Source: Aspidiotus rigidus | Lineage: Eukaryota > Arthropoda > Insecta > Hemiptera > Diaspididae | Assembly: GCA_035079385.1 (NCBI GenBank) | Contig: JAVHKY010000056.1 | Location: 2,356,001 to 2,420,000 of the forward strand | Length of the DNA: 64,000 bases | Reading direction: 5' to 3' | Shown: positions 47,220 to 58,559 of the stretch, piece after piece | How positions within the stretch are numbered: position 1 is the stretch's first letter | How the letters are laid out: every line of letters starts with the position of its first letter | Position numbers and translations under genes: made by a program | Notes under the pieces: model-generated | Seen by the model: the letters and a program-made list of their open reading frames with translations, nothing else | What the model was told of the DNA's origin: nothing | Databases searched by the model: none

Positions 47220-49676
47220 GATTTTGCATGTAATACTGCTGGCAACATTGATGCAATTACTCTTCCACATCCGTGTGAATAGTTATTTACAATACAAGGA
47301 TCAAAAGGGTGCCTTTTCATAGCTAATACATGCATTTGCGGAACAAGCGAAGTAAAGGGAGTAATTGTAATTTGCGGAACAAGCAAAGCGAGTGGAGCAA
47401 GAGGAGATATCTTTTATTCAAGACAGGCAAACAACACAAAAAAACTAATAATATCTTCTTTTAGTATGAAATAGCTATTTTTGTAACGTGAGAGATTTTC
47501 ACGCAGTGTAGTTTGCAACACAAACCGCAGGTGAGGGTTGTAAAACGCTAGGTAAAATTCATGCTCTCTTTACTTCTAAGTAATGAACATAGCTTTTTAG
47601 GACTTACATGAATGTAAAAGAATTTTTAAAATTGTAGAAATTTAGATCATAGGTAATATTATAAATATGGAATTGTTGGTTAATATTATCATTACAAGAA
47701 ATTGAAAAGTGTGCTATGTTTGAAAATATTTGTTTTTATATCTCGACAATACTGGAAAAAAAAACAAAAACAAATAAACTGATTCAATATCAAGTAGAGC
47801 TCGTTGAACATTGCACCGCAAAATTCACACTTTTGTTGTGGGAGTCACGTTAGCGTATGGTAGTGACGGCACCGCAACACAATGTTAATCCTTATGCAGT
47901 CCAACCGCTTGATTTGATAGTACGTCAACGCACGGACCTATTTTACCGTCAGATCACGTTATCGTGAGCGCGCTCACCACACTGCATGGATTTTGCAAAG
48001 AAGACAAGTCACCCATCCAGGTGGTGACCACGCTTAAAGATGCTTCACTTCAGAAATGTCGCGCGAGTATTAATAATGATATAGCAAGGGTCTTTACAGT
48101 GAGAGGAACCAAAGAAGTGCTATATTACCGAATCATAAATCTGTGCGTGGCGGTAAGGACCGCAACATACCACAGCGTTACAATAGGGTGTGATGTGGTA
48201 CACACCTTGTTATGTATACGCTACTGTCACCGCCACCTCACGCCTTCAGCAACGTTCAACGGGGCTAGCGGGAAAAGATGAGAATTGATTTTGCGTCTGA
48301 AAATTGAAGAGATGAAGAGTATCGATTTCTAATACCTATATTATAGACTGTAATTATACAAATTAGTCCACCAAAACTATAAAGATGAATACCAACATGT
48401 TTGAGATGCCGAGGACGCACACGAGAACATAATTATAGGTAGGTACGACAAATTTTCGTCCTGCTTTTGTTCATCCTTCTTTTCAGTGTCATGTGCATTG
48501 CCATTTTCTGGATTATTCTGTATGTTGCGCTTGAATATTTAAATTTGTTGTCTGACCAGCGATCTTCTCATTATTGTTTTGTTATGTTTCAATTCATTCA
48601 AATTTTAATCAATTTTGTGAGAAAAAAGAGTGTTACTGTAGCTCAACTTGGCTATAACTTGCAGATAAAGCTATAGATAATTGAATGATTGTTCGCCATT
48701 TTTACATCCGTAAATCACACTTACTGAAAACCTGATGTGCGCTAAAACAAGATAAATCTTGAACGTTCAACAATATTGTTATCAATCTGAGGCCGTGTAT
48801 ACCTAAAACAAGGCTACAGAATCAATTAACTCTGGGCCGTTACCATATATATTTGAAACAATTATTATAGGAACCAAGTGTAGTTCATTCTCCAGCCATG
48901 AAAATTATAAAGAACGCATGCATCAATCATCGCGTCAAGGGTTGTCACTCGTTTTTTCAGAACGAATAATGATGGTCACATGAATAGTACAAGAAATATC
49001 AATTCAATTTCCAAAGGATGAAACTACCTTCACTTTTTTTCATTCTTACCTACTAAATAACGCGAACGAGGTACTCATTGTATCTTAGATATTTAGTAGA
49101 AAATTTGAATTTACAAATAACCGCGTAATCACCAGTTGCAAGCTGAACACGTCTAAATAGAGGAACACAAATATTATGTCAACACGAGGAGGCATTTGAT
49201 TTCGGTACAACGTACTAGGCCTAATGAAAATGTAGGTAATTGATTTGACACTAATCGCCCAGTGATTAATAAAGGAACAATAATACCGATATAACAATCA
49301 GAATCACAGGAACGAGGAACGGTATAATCAAAGATTTGCGTTCATAACAACACCGTTTACGATTAGTATTCTATTATAATCATATCTTTGTCACTCCATT
49401 CAATAGAATCCATAATTAATAATATTATACTCTATGAACGTGAGCCGCTGTTAATTTGAAATTCGCGCTTCAAAATACTGTCAGCTGTTTTATGAACAGT
49501 GAAAACGATCATCAGCTGTGAGGACGTGATCACATGTCACACTTCTATCAGTCTTTCAAAATCCGAAATTCTAAACAAGGAGTTTTTCTTTTTCGTTCTT
49601 CACATTCCCGCATGGAGAAAAAAAATCGAAATTTCCCTCTAAACAGTGCTTACGTAAACACAAACGAAAAAATCAA
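47220..49676. other. Non-coding, nothing firm
   Basis: TTTGCGGAACAAGC occurs twice at 47333-47392 as a short direct repeat. The ORF at 47964-48281 (+) is less AT-rich (47800-48260) but unrecognised, and lies among several short CG-rich palindromes (e.g. GTGAGCGCGCTCAC near 47964). Confidence 0.3.
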
Positions 49677-49677
49677 G

Positions 49678-49933
49678 TTTAGGCCTTTGACTATACAGGT
49701 GGTGCATGAGAAGTCGCACCAATGATTGAAAAGACGGCAAACGTGGGCAAACCCATCGCCCCTTGACAAATTATATTACGTTATGAATGCAACCTGCTCA
49801 ACAATTATCCCTGAACATGTGTATTATTTCCCTATGCCTCCCTACCGCAATATCGGCTTCATTCTACCCATCTGCAGATGCCTTGTCGAGTCAGTCTATA
49901 CAAAGTACTATACTGTATAGTCAAAGGTTTAGG
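49678..49933. mobile_element. CCTTTGACTATA-family MITE, copy E2
   Basis: Perfect 15-bp inverted ends CCTTTGACTATACAG (49684-49698) and CTGTATAGTCAAAGG (49913-49927). They are bounded by the perfect 6-bp direct repeat TTTAGG at 49678-49683 and 49928-49933. The interior (~214 bp) has no homology to E1 that I can see and no believable ORF. Confidence 0.75.
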
Positions 49934-50287
49934 CTCTCTTATCAAAGAGTAAACTTTAAGTAAACATTGCTTTTACATTCATATAATCCAAAAAATAACG
50001 AACTAGGTACGGATAATATGACATGATAAAACATAACATGTTTATGAGAGTATTGAACAAATCATGGACAACGAGGAACAAATAATACACTCGATATCTG
50101 CCGTACAAAGTCCAAATCGACGATCGGGGAAAAGTTACATTTTCTTGAAATAAGATTAATTTACGGCTAATTGAGATGTAAATGTGTGTTTCTAAAACAA
50201 TTTTGCAATGAGAAATCCAATTATGATACTAGTTTTTTGATACAAGCATCTCTCTTTCCTATATTGGCATGTTTGGGTCGTGGTTTA

Positions 50288-50520
50288 GATATACGTCAAA
50301 ATTTTGACGTATATCCAACGTTCATTTCAATACAATTTAGAGTAGTGTTCATTCTACGTGAAAGAAAGCTCCAATTTCTTGGATCTGAATTTTTCCCTGT
50401 TATTCCATCAATGAAGTAATCTGTAATGGTAGTGAGTTATCAGTTATCACGATTCACGCACTCGCACCAATCTTCCAAGAAATACAGTTTGTCTGATTGT
50501 CGATTTGGATATACGTCAAT
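50288..50520. mobile_element. Small TIR element with terminal perfect palindrome
   Basis: GATATACGTCAAAATTTTGACGTATATC is a 28-bp perfect palindrome at 50288-50315. Its right half, TTTTGACGTATATCCAA (from 50302), pairs with TTTGGATATACGTCAAT near 50504-50520. This suggests a ~220-bp element whose left end lies beside an inverted partial copy of itself. Confidence 0.4.
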
Positions 50521-50799
50521 TTAACTTTGTGCAACAGATATGCTGTGGTGTAAACTATTATCAAGCTATGTTCTAGCGCCTTATTTTCCTACTGACAACT
50601 TGAATTGTGATTTGTAATAGAAAAATTATAAAATGATCTGCGCTAAGGGTACGGCTGGTTTTCAACGGGGAATCTATTTAATGGAGGGCAGGAGGTTAAT
50701 TGGGAAAAAATCATAGGCGCTGGCCGCCCCGGCAAAAGTGGCACTTGGAAAAAGCTATATTTGTTAGGTGCGGTCAAATATTGAGTTCGACCCCGAAGC

Positions 50800-51010
50800 T
50801 ACAGGAGATAGTAGAGGGATTTGACAAAATATCGACTTTCAAGTTATATGATAATTATGATGGGAGAGTGACTTGAAAAAATTTCGAATATCGAGCTGTA
50901 TCTGATGGGGGGCGAACTTGGAGAAAAATTGAGGCTTTCTTAACGATGTTAAACGAGGAAAGAAGGGAACCTGTTCTATGGGTCGAATTTGTTTTAGTAA
51001 TGAGATTTAT
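50800..51010. repeat. R1 interspersed repeat
   Basis: Contains ATTATGATGGGAGAGTGACT, AATTTCGAATATCGAGCTGT and the boundary module TTAAACGAGGAAAGAAGGGA followed by CTGTTCTATGGGTCGAATT, which also occurs at 22412-22450. Confidence 0.6.
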
Positions 51011-51695
51011 AGGCCTATTGGGGAAACTACTATTGAGAAAAACGTCTCATCAATTCGACCTCTAAGCAAATGGAGATAATGAAATGAGTTGCGATTTTTC
51101 TTACTTCGCTGCTCGTACTGTAAGATAGTTTTTTTAAACAACATACGCCGAAAGCAATTTGCTAATACTTGAATCATTTGATTTTCCAAAATTTCAAGAG
51201 TTTTATTACAATTTACGAAAGTCGTTCTTCAAACGATTAGGTCTTTGTCCAATGAGAATCCTTGTTGCTGAGTTTTTTTGCCGCTGTTTTCATGATTCTC
51301 ATCGATGGACGATAAATGCAGTTTTCGCTGTCTAAAATAAACGTACTTTCGGCGTATGTGTTCCGCTCCTGTCAACCGGCAGGGCATGGAAAGGAGGGGC
51401 ATTCGACAGAATTTTATTGGATATCGACACCATATGGGTCAATTAATTTATCATTAAGTTGTAAATACTAGTATATCATAAATATTATAAGTATCCAATC
51501 CAGTAGGGAATACATTGCCCCCACCACGTACGTGTGAACTGAGGTACCGTAAAAAAAAACGAAAATATGTTCACATGGGTCATTTTGCAAAAATAATGAA
51601 TGTTGAGCGCGTATTCTACGTATTAGGCAATTATAACTTCAAAAAATTCGCGAAAAACGTGATATTCGACTACTTCAATGAACTTTCTAGGCTAA

Positions 51696-51907
51696 CGGTT
51701 ACAGGCGCGGATCCAGACGATCAATTTGGGGGGGGGAGAATAATCCAAAAAAAGTGTGAAGGACCTCTTTTTTTACATTTTCTTTGAAACTATAGATTTT
51801 TTGTTGGTTTTGGGGTTTTTTGTTTTTAAACGCTTTTATTTTTTTTTTGGAGGGGGGGAAGGGGGCATGTTTTCTATGTGGCCCCCGCTGATCCGCGCCT
51901 GCGGTTA
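51696..51907. mobile_element. TIR element with CAGGCGCGGATC ends
   Basis: Ends CAGGCGCGGATC (51702-51713) and GATCCGCGCCTG (51890-51901). They are flanked by the direct repeat CGGTTA at 51696-51701 and 51902-51907. CAG...CTG termini with a GGCGGATCCAG-like core are common in hAT MITEs, but those make 8-bp duplications and only 6 bp match here. The interior contains G- and T-homopolymers. The overlapping ORF 51515-51787 runs into the element. Confidence 0.7.
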
Positions 51908-52636
51908 GACTTGGGAGAACAGTGAAATAGTTTGTCTTGTAAGAAATTTCACGAGGAACATTTTTTGTGCAGAAAGTTTTTTTCTAGGCCTAACACAACT
52001 TGAGATATTGACAAAAAATTGATTTTAAGGAGCAAGAACGCGCCATAGCTCTGCGAGGCATGCAGTGTGGGGTCTCGACTTTTAATGTGTTATTTCAGAC
52101 TCTGAACCTGAGACGGTCAAATCTAAAACTAGCACCTGAATTGAATAGACCGTTGTTTTTATCGACTGAACTACTTACTATAAGTATAATCAACTTACTT
52201 GTATTTTAGGTGGCAAAAGAGTAAGAGTAAAATAGGTAAGTCTCTTTGAATTTCAAACCTTACACCATATTACTTTCCGGATAATTGAGATATTTGTAGT
52301 TTTCTACATATGGTGATGTAGCATCAATTAAAATGAGCTCCCTCGGACTATCGTATAATTTTATCAGATATTATTGTCGAGTTTTATGAACAAGAAAAAT
52401 AGTCTTGAATTAATTTATTTCGAGTGGTTCGTGGCACACCCTCCTTCCTTTTCTTTCTTCTTATTACTTATTTTTTCATGCGTATGTGATTGTCAGTCAG
52501 TTCACACAATACCTATGGCTAAGCCATTTGTACCTACGTACACATCGATCAAACGATAATATTATCAAAATAAACACTTAATATTTGAGTGTAACTACAC
52601 AATCCCATTACCAACGATGCCACATCGGTACTACTT

Positions 52637-52637
<1 letters not shown>

Positions 52638-52668
<31 letters not shown>

Positions 52669-52708
52669 CATCATCATCATCATCATGATAGTAATAGTAA
52701 TAATATAA
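52638..52708. repeat. (AAT)n(CAT)n compound microsatellite
   Basis: A run of TAA/AAT units followed by CAT units and then TAG/TAA. Confidence 0.9.
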
Positions 52709-52709
52709 T

Positions 52710-53650
52710 GCTAACAACTGTATACATATAGGTGCCACCTTTTGTCCAAAAATTATAACGATTATTATTCCACGTTGCGCTCACTGCTCAATATTTTCAT
52801 TTCTTTCTCTTATCTCTTTTTCCCTTTCTTTTTCGTCCTTCGTTAATCCACCCATTCATTCCATAAATATTTAGCTTTCTTTCTTTATTAACGTATTCAT
52901 TTTTCATCATTTTCGTTAGGTCTACTATCGTTACCATTATTATTTTTTATCATTATTGTCGTTTTTACCCGGTAAATAACAGTCCAACCTTTTGAATGTA
53001 CATATAAGATCACACGCTGCTCATTTTTTTTTTTTTTGCAAGTTCATGAGGAATATACGCCAAAACCACAGTCTAATAATAATTCATCTTTGCGATCTAG
53101 AGACAATAATGTATCTATATTTTTGTTCACGCACCTATCTAGACATTGGGAACATTAAGAACCTGTTTCACTCGCAATTTTACGTCGTAGGAGTAAACCA
53201 AATCCAAAGGTGATAAATCGAGAATAATCGTTTGATTTTGACAACTTAATGACTGACGAACCACGTTGCAATTCTGATACTTATAGTCTCTCAAACCGGC
53301 TCTTCGCATTTGTATACTTATTAATGAACACGACAAGATACATACGACTGTTCACGTTTCTGCCTGTATGTATGTATGCGTGCGTTTACAACGTGAATAA
53401 GACTTGAAAGATGATACGCGAAACTTCTCACACCCATGGTACTCAGGGCACCACATCATTGTATGGTGTGACATTCTATCATTGATGAGGGAAAAAATGC
53501 ATACCTTACGTTCAGAAGGCGAAAATTGTCGGAAAACCGCAAATATAGCTAAAGAAATTTCGATCGATCCACAAATTTCGTATTAATTTGTAACTCTTCA
53601 AAATTCACTACTCTAGATAGAGCATCTGAGCATCCTCTTGAACGGACAAC
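52710..53650. other. Non-coding, nothing recognised
   Basis: AT-rich with pyrimidine-rich sequence near 52795-52860. No gene or element recognised. Confidence 0.4.
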
Positions 53651-53659
53651 GATAACGTA

Positions 53660-54185
53660 TGTGTATAGCTCAATAATTGATTTTTTTCAAGTCCCCTTTC
53701 TCTCATATATTGTAACTCTCCCACCGCTACATAGCTTGATGATCAGAAGTTTTTCAAGTTTCGAATTATTAGGGAACCTATTTTATCGGGAGGTACTTCG
53801 TGAAAAATGTTGGATGTCCGCTGTCCAGTGCCTGCCGTCCGGCAACCTAACCCAACAAAATTTTTACAAATCCCACTTTCATCATAATTATACAGCTTTC
53901 TATCAATAAGTTCCTTTTTCCCCTTGTTCAACTCCAAGACCCCGTGATTTTTTTTTCTTTCTCAATTTTGGCACACTGATATCCGGAAAAACTGACCTAC
54001 CCTAATCTAGTTAGGGGTCGGAGGAAAATGTTTTTTCCCCCACCATTTTGCTCTTTTTAATACTCATCGGAAAGGGGACTTGGATGAATTTAAACCATCA
54101 AAAGACTTGGACTTGTAAAATTTCGAATATCGAGCTACATACGACAAAAGAGAACTCTGAAATATTTCGACTTTTTGGAATTCCA
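53660..54185. repeat. R1 interspersed repeat, diverged pieces
   Basis: Modules TTTTTCAAGTCCCCTTTCTC (53683), GTCCGCTGTCCAGTGCCTGC (53814) and TTTCGAATATCGAGCTACAT (54121) match R1 elsewhere at reduced identity. Sequence between ~53950 and 54060 is not clearly R1. Confidence 0.45.
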
Positions 54186-54325
54186 AGCTTGAAGCAATAT
54201 TGAATCGAATTCTCGATATCGGAACCAATTCGTCAGGTCGAAGAGGTTTCCCGCATTCCTCATTCAATTTTGCCCGAATTCTTCGGAAAAAAAAGAAGAA
54301 AACATGAAATACAATAGGCTCCCCG

Positions 54326-54829
54326 TTAAGGGTATGCTTTGCTCGTGAAAACAAGTATTAACAACATGGCATCGGAAAAAGTTTCTTATTGGACGAGGTT
54401 TTAGTGGATCTTCCAAATTTTTTGATATGTTCTTCAGATAGGTCAATTGGAGGTGATATCGAAGCAAAATTGGAAAATTTTCTTCTTTACGCTTTTTATT
54501 TCACTTCAAAATCATTGAAAATTCTTCTATTTTTTTAATGTAAAATTTTTTTGGAACAAATATTTGGATTTTCATTCCTCTACCACCTACCGTCGAACCT
54601 TTCTGTACAACATTTCCGAATATCAAGAAAATTCGTCGAAAAATGGAGCGTTGAGAAACTTTTTTGTGGAGTCATCCCTTGTCATTCGTTACAAGAACTA
54701 CTCGCGCACGTCTGACAAAAGTCGCGTAATGATGGCTGGTATACCGGACCTTGCAGAGTATTTGCGGACGTACATGCAACCTATCGTACACCGTTTCGAC
54801 GTTTCCCAACAGGCGAAGCACATCCTTTT
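54326..54829 (+). mobile_element. GGGTGTGCTT-family TIR element, copy 1
   Basis: Begins TTAA|GGGTATGCTTTGC (54330) and ends GCGAAGCACATCC (54825). It aligns along its length with copy 2: shared blocks include GATGTTCTTCAGA-like, CGGTATCGAAGCAAAATTG-like and GAACCTTTCTGTACAAC. About 496 bp. The ORF at 54564-54833 lies inside and is not conserved as a frame between copies, so it is spurious. Confidence 0.75.
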
Positions 54830-54839
54830 TTAGGTTTAT

Positions 54840-55915
54840 TGGTGAGAGGAGGCTTTGAAGTATTGCGACGACCGACCTATATTGGGTAGGGAGGCTTGGA
54901 ATATTTTACCAGGGATGAAAGGGGTGTACTCATAACAAACACCATAGAAGCCACGAGTACTTTTGGTTGATCAACCACCATTCAAGCGGGAAAGGACCTC
55001 TGCCGTGACCTCAAAAAATTGAATTGAAGTAATCTACTTAAAGGAGGGTGGTACTGCAAGAATGAACGAAGTTAGAGAATTGGCTTAAATTCCTGAAGGT
55101 TGGACCTGATCGAAGGCTGAATATTTGGAGATTCAGATCTGGGTAGAACACTTTGAGTATACCACTAAAAAGAAAGAAAGTTTGGATTTTAAATTGAATA
55201 AAGTAGTTCAAGAAATTTGACGTACGAGCATAATCACAATATTTGAAATACGAAAAGAGAGCGAAAGAGAGAGAAGTAGCTATTCTTTACTAAGTGAGAG
55301 TAAAGTGAAAAACTTTAACAAACGAATACACTATTATTGGAGAAATTCCTAGAAGGTAAATTTCTCTCTTTACCACAAAGTGCAAAGATAACTTTGCGAT
55401 ATATGTGAGCAGGGAGATTTCCGATTTTCTCTTTATTTGGAGTGACAAAATCAAAAATTTTTCTCAAAACTGTCCTTACATAAACATTCGTGTTGCTTTA
55501 TTTAATCAAAGAAAAGATCGCTTTTACAGTAATGTATTCTAGAAAGGATACTTTCATAAAATCCACATGATTGTGGGATAATCCCTAAATTTTTCTCTTC
55601 AGCTGAAAGGGTAGTATATATCTCCTTTGCAGGAGTCATCATCGAGAACTATAATTTCAGCCTTAGGCCGGTATAGACGCATTTAGCAATTTCGTAAAAA
55701 TTTAATTAGGCCTAATAGAAGAAGATTACTCACATGAGTACAAAAGATACGAAAACCGCAATAGAATACAGATACAGACACCGCACGCCGAGCGCTTACG
55801 CGGTTAAAACACGGCGCATACAAGAGCGCGATAAAGTCAATAATGATAATGCATGAATGGCGAAGAATCGGGAAAAGACGAGAAGGATAAATTGCATAAT
55901 TCAACCGCCGTCTAG
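54840..55915. other. Non-coding, nothing recognised
   Basis: AT-rich sequence between two copies of the same TIR family. No gene or additional element recognised. Confidence 0.4.
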
Positions 55916-55919
55916 AACC

Positions 55920-56409
55920 TTAAGGGTGTGCTTTACTAGTTCGGAAACTCCGAAACGGTGTACGATAAGTTGCATAAACTTTTTCAAAAACCCTGCAAGG
56001 TACGGTAAGCCAGGGGTCACTGCGCGACGCTTGTCGGGCGTGCGTCGGTAGTCCTTGTAACAAATGACAAGGAATGATTTTGCAAGGGCACTTCTCAGGG
56101 CTCCATTTTCCGACGAATATTTTTACAGAAGGGTTCAATGGAAGGCGCTATCGGAACAGAATCCTAAATTTTGGCTCCAGAAGAATTTCACTCTCGTCAG
56201 AAAATAGACGAATTTTTGCCAATTTCAACGTTTCATTGAGAAAGTATAGGAAAAAATTTTTAAATTCTGCTTCGATAGCGCTCCTGGTTGGACCTTTCTG
56301 GAAAACATTTCAATTATTCAGAAAGACCCGTTAAAAATTCGAGCAGTAAAATATGATTTTCGATACCATGTCGTACGAGCATATTTTCACAAGTACAGCA
56401 CACCCTCAA
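55920..56409 (-). mobile_element. GGGTGTGCTT-family TIR element, copy 3 (reverse)
   Basis: The reverse complement aligns with copies 1 and 2 from end to end: GGGTGTGCTG at 56405, CCTTCCATTGAACCCTTCTG, ACAAGGACTACCGACGCACG, ACTTATCGTACACCGTTTCG and AAGCACACCC at 55924. Flanks are TTAA (55920-55923) and TCAA (56406-56409). Its right edge lies ~30 bp beyond the stop codon of PLE-3. Confidence 0.8.
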
Positions 56410-56440
56410 CACCAACAAGAACTGATAACATTAGACGAGG

Positions 56441-57045
56441 TCATGACTGAACCAGCGAGTGATCAACATGTAAATCACCCTCACAGACTAATTCAATCAA
56501 TCCCTCTTCAAAAATATACCTGGTCAATACGATGACGTCTTTACTATTCGGATGTCGATTAATTATACGTTTGAAGTACGAATTCTCCCTACAAAGGAGG
56601 ACTTCCAAACCCTCTTTAAAACTATGACCAGTTTCAATTAAATAATCGGCAAAGGCTGACTCTTTTATTTTATCTTTCTCCCACGCTTTTTTATGTTCGG
56701 CCACTCTAATTTGGAGTTGACGACTAGTCATCCCTACATAAACTCCAGGACAATCCCTACAAACTACCCTACATACGCCATTTCTCTCAGCCATCGGAAT
56801 AAGGTCTTCGAATTCAACAAATAGACTTGTGACAGTTGTTGGATTGTAAGAAGCCGGCCGGAATCCAGAAGGGTGGAGGACGCGACCCACTCAACTGCAA
56901 TGAACTAGACCTAGTCCACCGTTTTCTGCTATCATGAAGCAAATTGCAGGGGAAGGGAGGTTGTAGCATCACGGAATTTTCTTGTAAGTTTCAATGTCCA
57001 AGTTTACCTGATTCACCCTAGCTAGCTATTTTATCGTCATCAGTG
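56441..57045 (-). pseudogene. Penelope-like element PLE-3: connector and GIY-YIG endonuclease
   Basis: The intact minus frame 56890-56441 (149 codons) has MGRVLHPSGFRPASYNPTTV, then the nuclease GVCRVVCRDCPGVYVGMTSR, EHKKAWEKDKIKESAFADYL and a C-terminus ending HSLVQS, the same last five residues as PLE-2. The Y-V-G-M-T-S-R stretch is the GIY-YIG half with CX2C upstream. Beyond the frame, the minus strand to ~57045 still aligns with the PLE-2 connector at DNA level (GGGTGAATCAGGTAAACTTG against GAGTGAACGAGGTCAGCTTA) but with stops and a frameshift. The RT is gone. After the stop, GGTTCAGTCATGA matches PLE-2 before the TIR element interrupts. Confidence 0.8.
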
Positions 57046-57597
57046 CCTTATGGAAAGCAAAGTGGCTAAGAAACCGAAAACTTCCTGATTCTTCCACTCT
57101 GGGAGAAAGGAGATGTGTGTACAAATAGTAGAACACTTTGGTGCTCGACGTAATAACATCATTTACCTACTCATCAAAGATTACTTAGGTATGTGAAAAC
57201 ATTCTTCATACTAAATAGGATTTTATTAATATTTTACAGAATATCAACTAAGTAACTTTCAAAGGAGCAGATCCTGTCTTCTCTTCCTTATATTATACGT
57301 TATAAAATTAAAATGCTACAAAAATAATTCGAAATCTAATGAATACAAATTCAAATTTATTTTAAAAAATTTGCATCAACTGTAATTTTTTTCCGTCTCG
57401 AGTGCGATGCCGCGGTAGGGTGGCCGCGTCTACAGAGTTGGGACTATGCGCTTTTCGCGCATAATATTATCGATATTTCATTTAACGTTGTTAGTGGTTG
57501 CCAAGTGTTTAGTCATATTCATCTCCTCATTAAAGGCTTGCATAGAAAGAGGAATGAATATTAATACTTATTGATCATAGAACCATAGGACGCGAAT
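57046..57597. other. Non-coding, nothing recognised
   Basis: Spacer between PLE-3 and the tandem duplication. No feature supported. Confidence 0.4.
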
Positions 57598-58094
57598 TCA
57601 AGCGTCCGAGTATGAGAAAAAGCATTATGAATAGTCATATGAGTACTTGTGGATCTCCTGAAGCGATTCAATTCGTGGGGGTCGTATCGTTGCATTTTTG
57701 GCCATAGAGATTTGGAAAATTCATATTATTCATAAGAAACACAATAAAGAGAATTTAGATAGTGTTTATGGCCTTAAATTTTCATAAATTGAGAGGCCTG
57801 CGAAGAAAGCTCTCCGGCGTATACCTTTAATTAATGTGAGGAGATAGCTGGAAATAAGTAGTGAAAATAGAAGTGATTTCATGTAAGTACAATGAATATA
57901 ATATCAGACATTATCTTAATCGTGCTTGTATAAGAAAGTCTTTAAAAATTCCCACATTAGACCTACATTAGTCTTAGACTTTCTTCAACATTTATGATAA
58001 TTTTTTGAATTGGTAATTGAAAGAGAGATTGCAAAATTCGGAACTGCTGAGCACCAGTGGCACAAATTGGTTAACGATGAAATGAACATGTTAA
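57598..58094 (+). repeat. Tandem duplication unit A
   Basis: About 497 bp. Aligns with 58560-59034: CATATGAGTACTTGTGGATC, GACATTATCTTAATCGTGC, TTGCAAAATTCGGAACTGCT and the ending ATGAACATGTTAA have close counterparts. Unit A ends exactly at the TTAA where TIR copy 2 begins. Non-coding. Confidence 0.8.
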
Positions 58095-58559
58095 GGGTGT
58101 ACTTCGCGCGTGAAAACGAGCGATAAAAACATGGTACCGGAAAAAGTTTTTCATTGCACGAATTTTCAATGGATCTTTCTAATTTCTTGAAATGTTCTTC
58201 AGAAAGGTTCAGTTAAAGGCGGTATCGAAGCAAAATTGAAAATTTTTCTTCCACACGCTTTTTATTTTACTTTGAAATCATCAAAAATTCGTCTATTTTC
58301 TAAAGCATTGTAAATTTTTTTGAAGAAAAAATTTGGATTTCTGTTCCTATTCCTCCTTCTATTGAACCTTTCTGTACAACGTTTAAGAAGATCGAAAAAT
58401 TCGTCGACATATACAGCTTTGAGAAACTTTTTCAAGGACTACCAACGCACCCCCCCATTAAGCGTCACGTAGTGACCGCTAGTATACCAAACCTTACAGT
58501 AGTGCAGTGTATTCGGGAATGCATATGTAACTTATTGTACACCGGGACGAAGCACACCC
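58091..58559 (+). mobile_element. GGGTGTGCTT-family TIR element, copy 2
   Basis: Begins GGGTGTACTTCGCGCG after TTAA (58091-58094) and ends CGAAGCACACCC. Its 465-bp interior is collinear with copy 1 in the same orientation. It sits precisely between units A and A'. The ORF 58472-58684 spans its right end and is spurious. Confidence 0.8.

Noticed and set aside
47964..48281. 105-codon ORF as a host exon
   Set aside because: Composition is slightly better than background but there is no recognised motif, and short CG palindromes suggest a repeat instead.
54564..54833. 89-codon ORF
   Set aside because: Lies within TIR copy 1 and the frame is not kept in copies 2 and 3.
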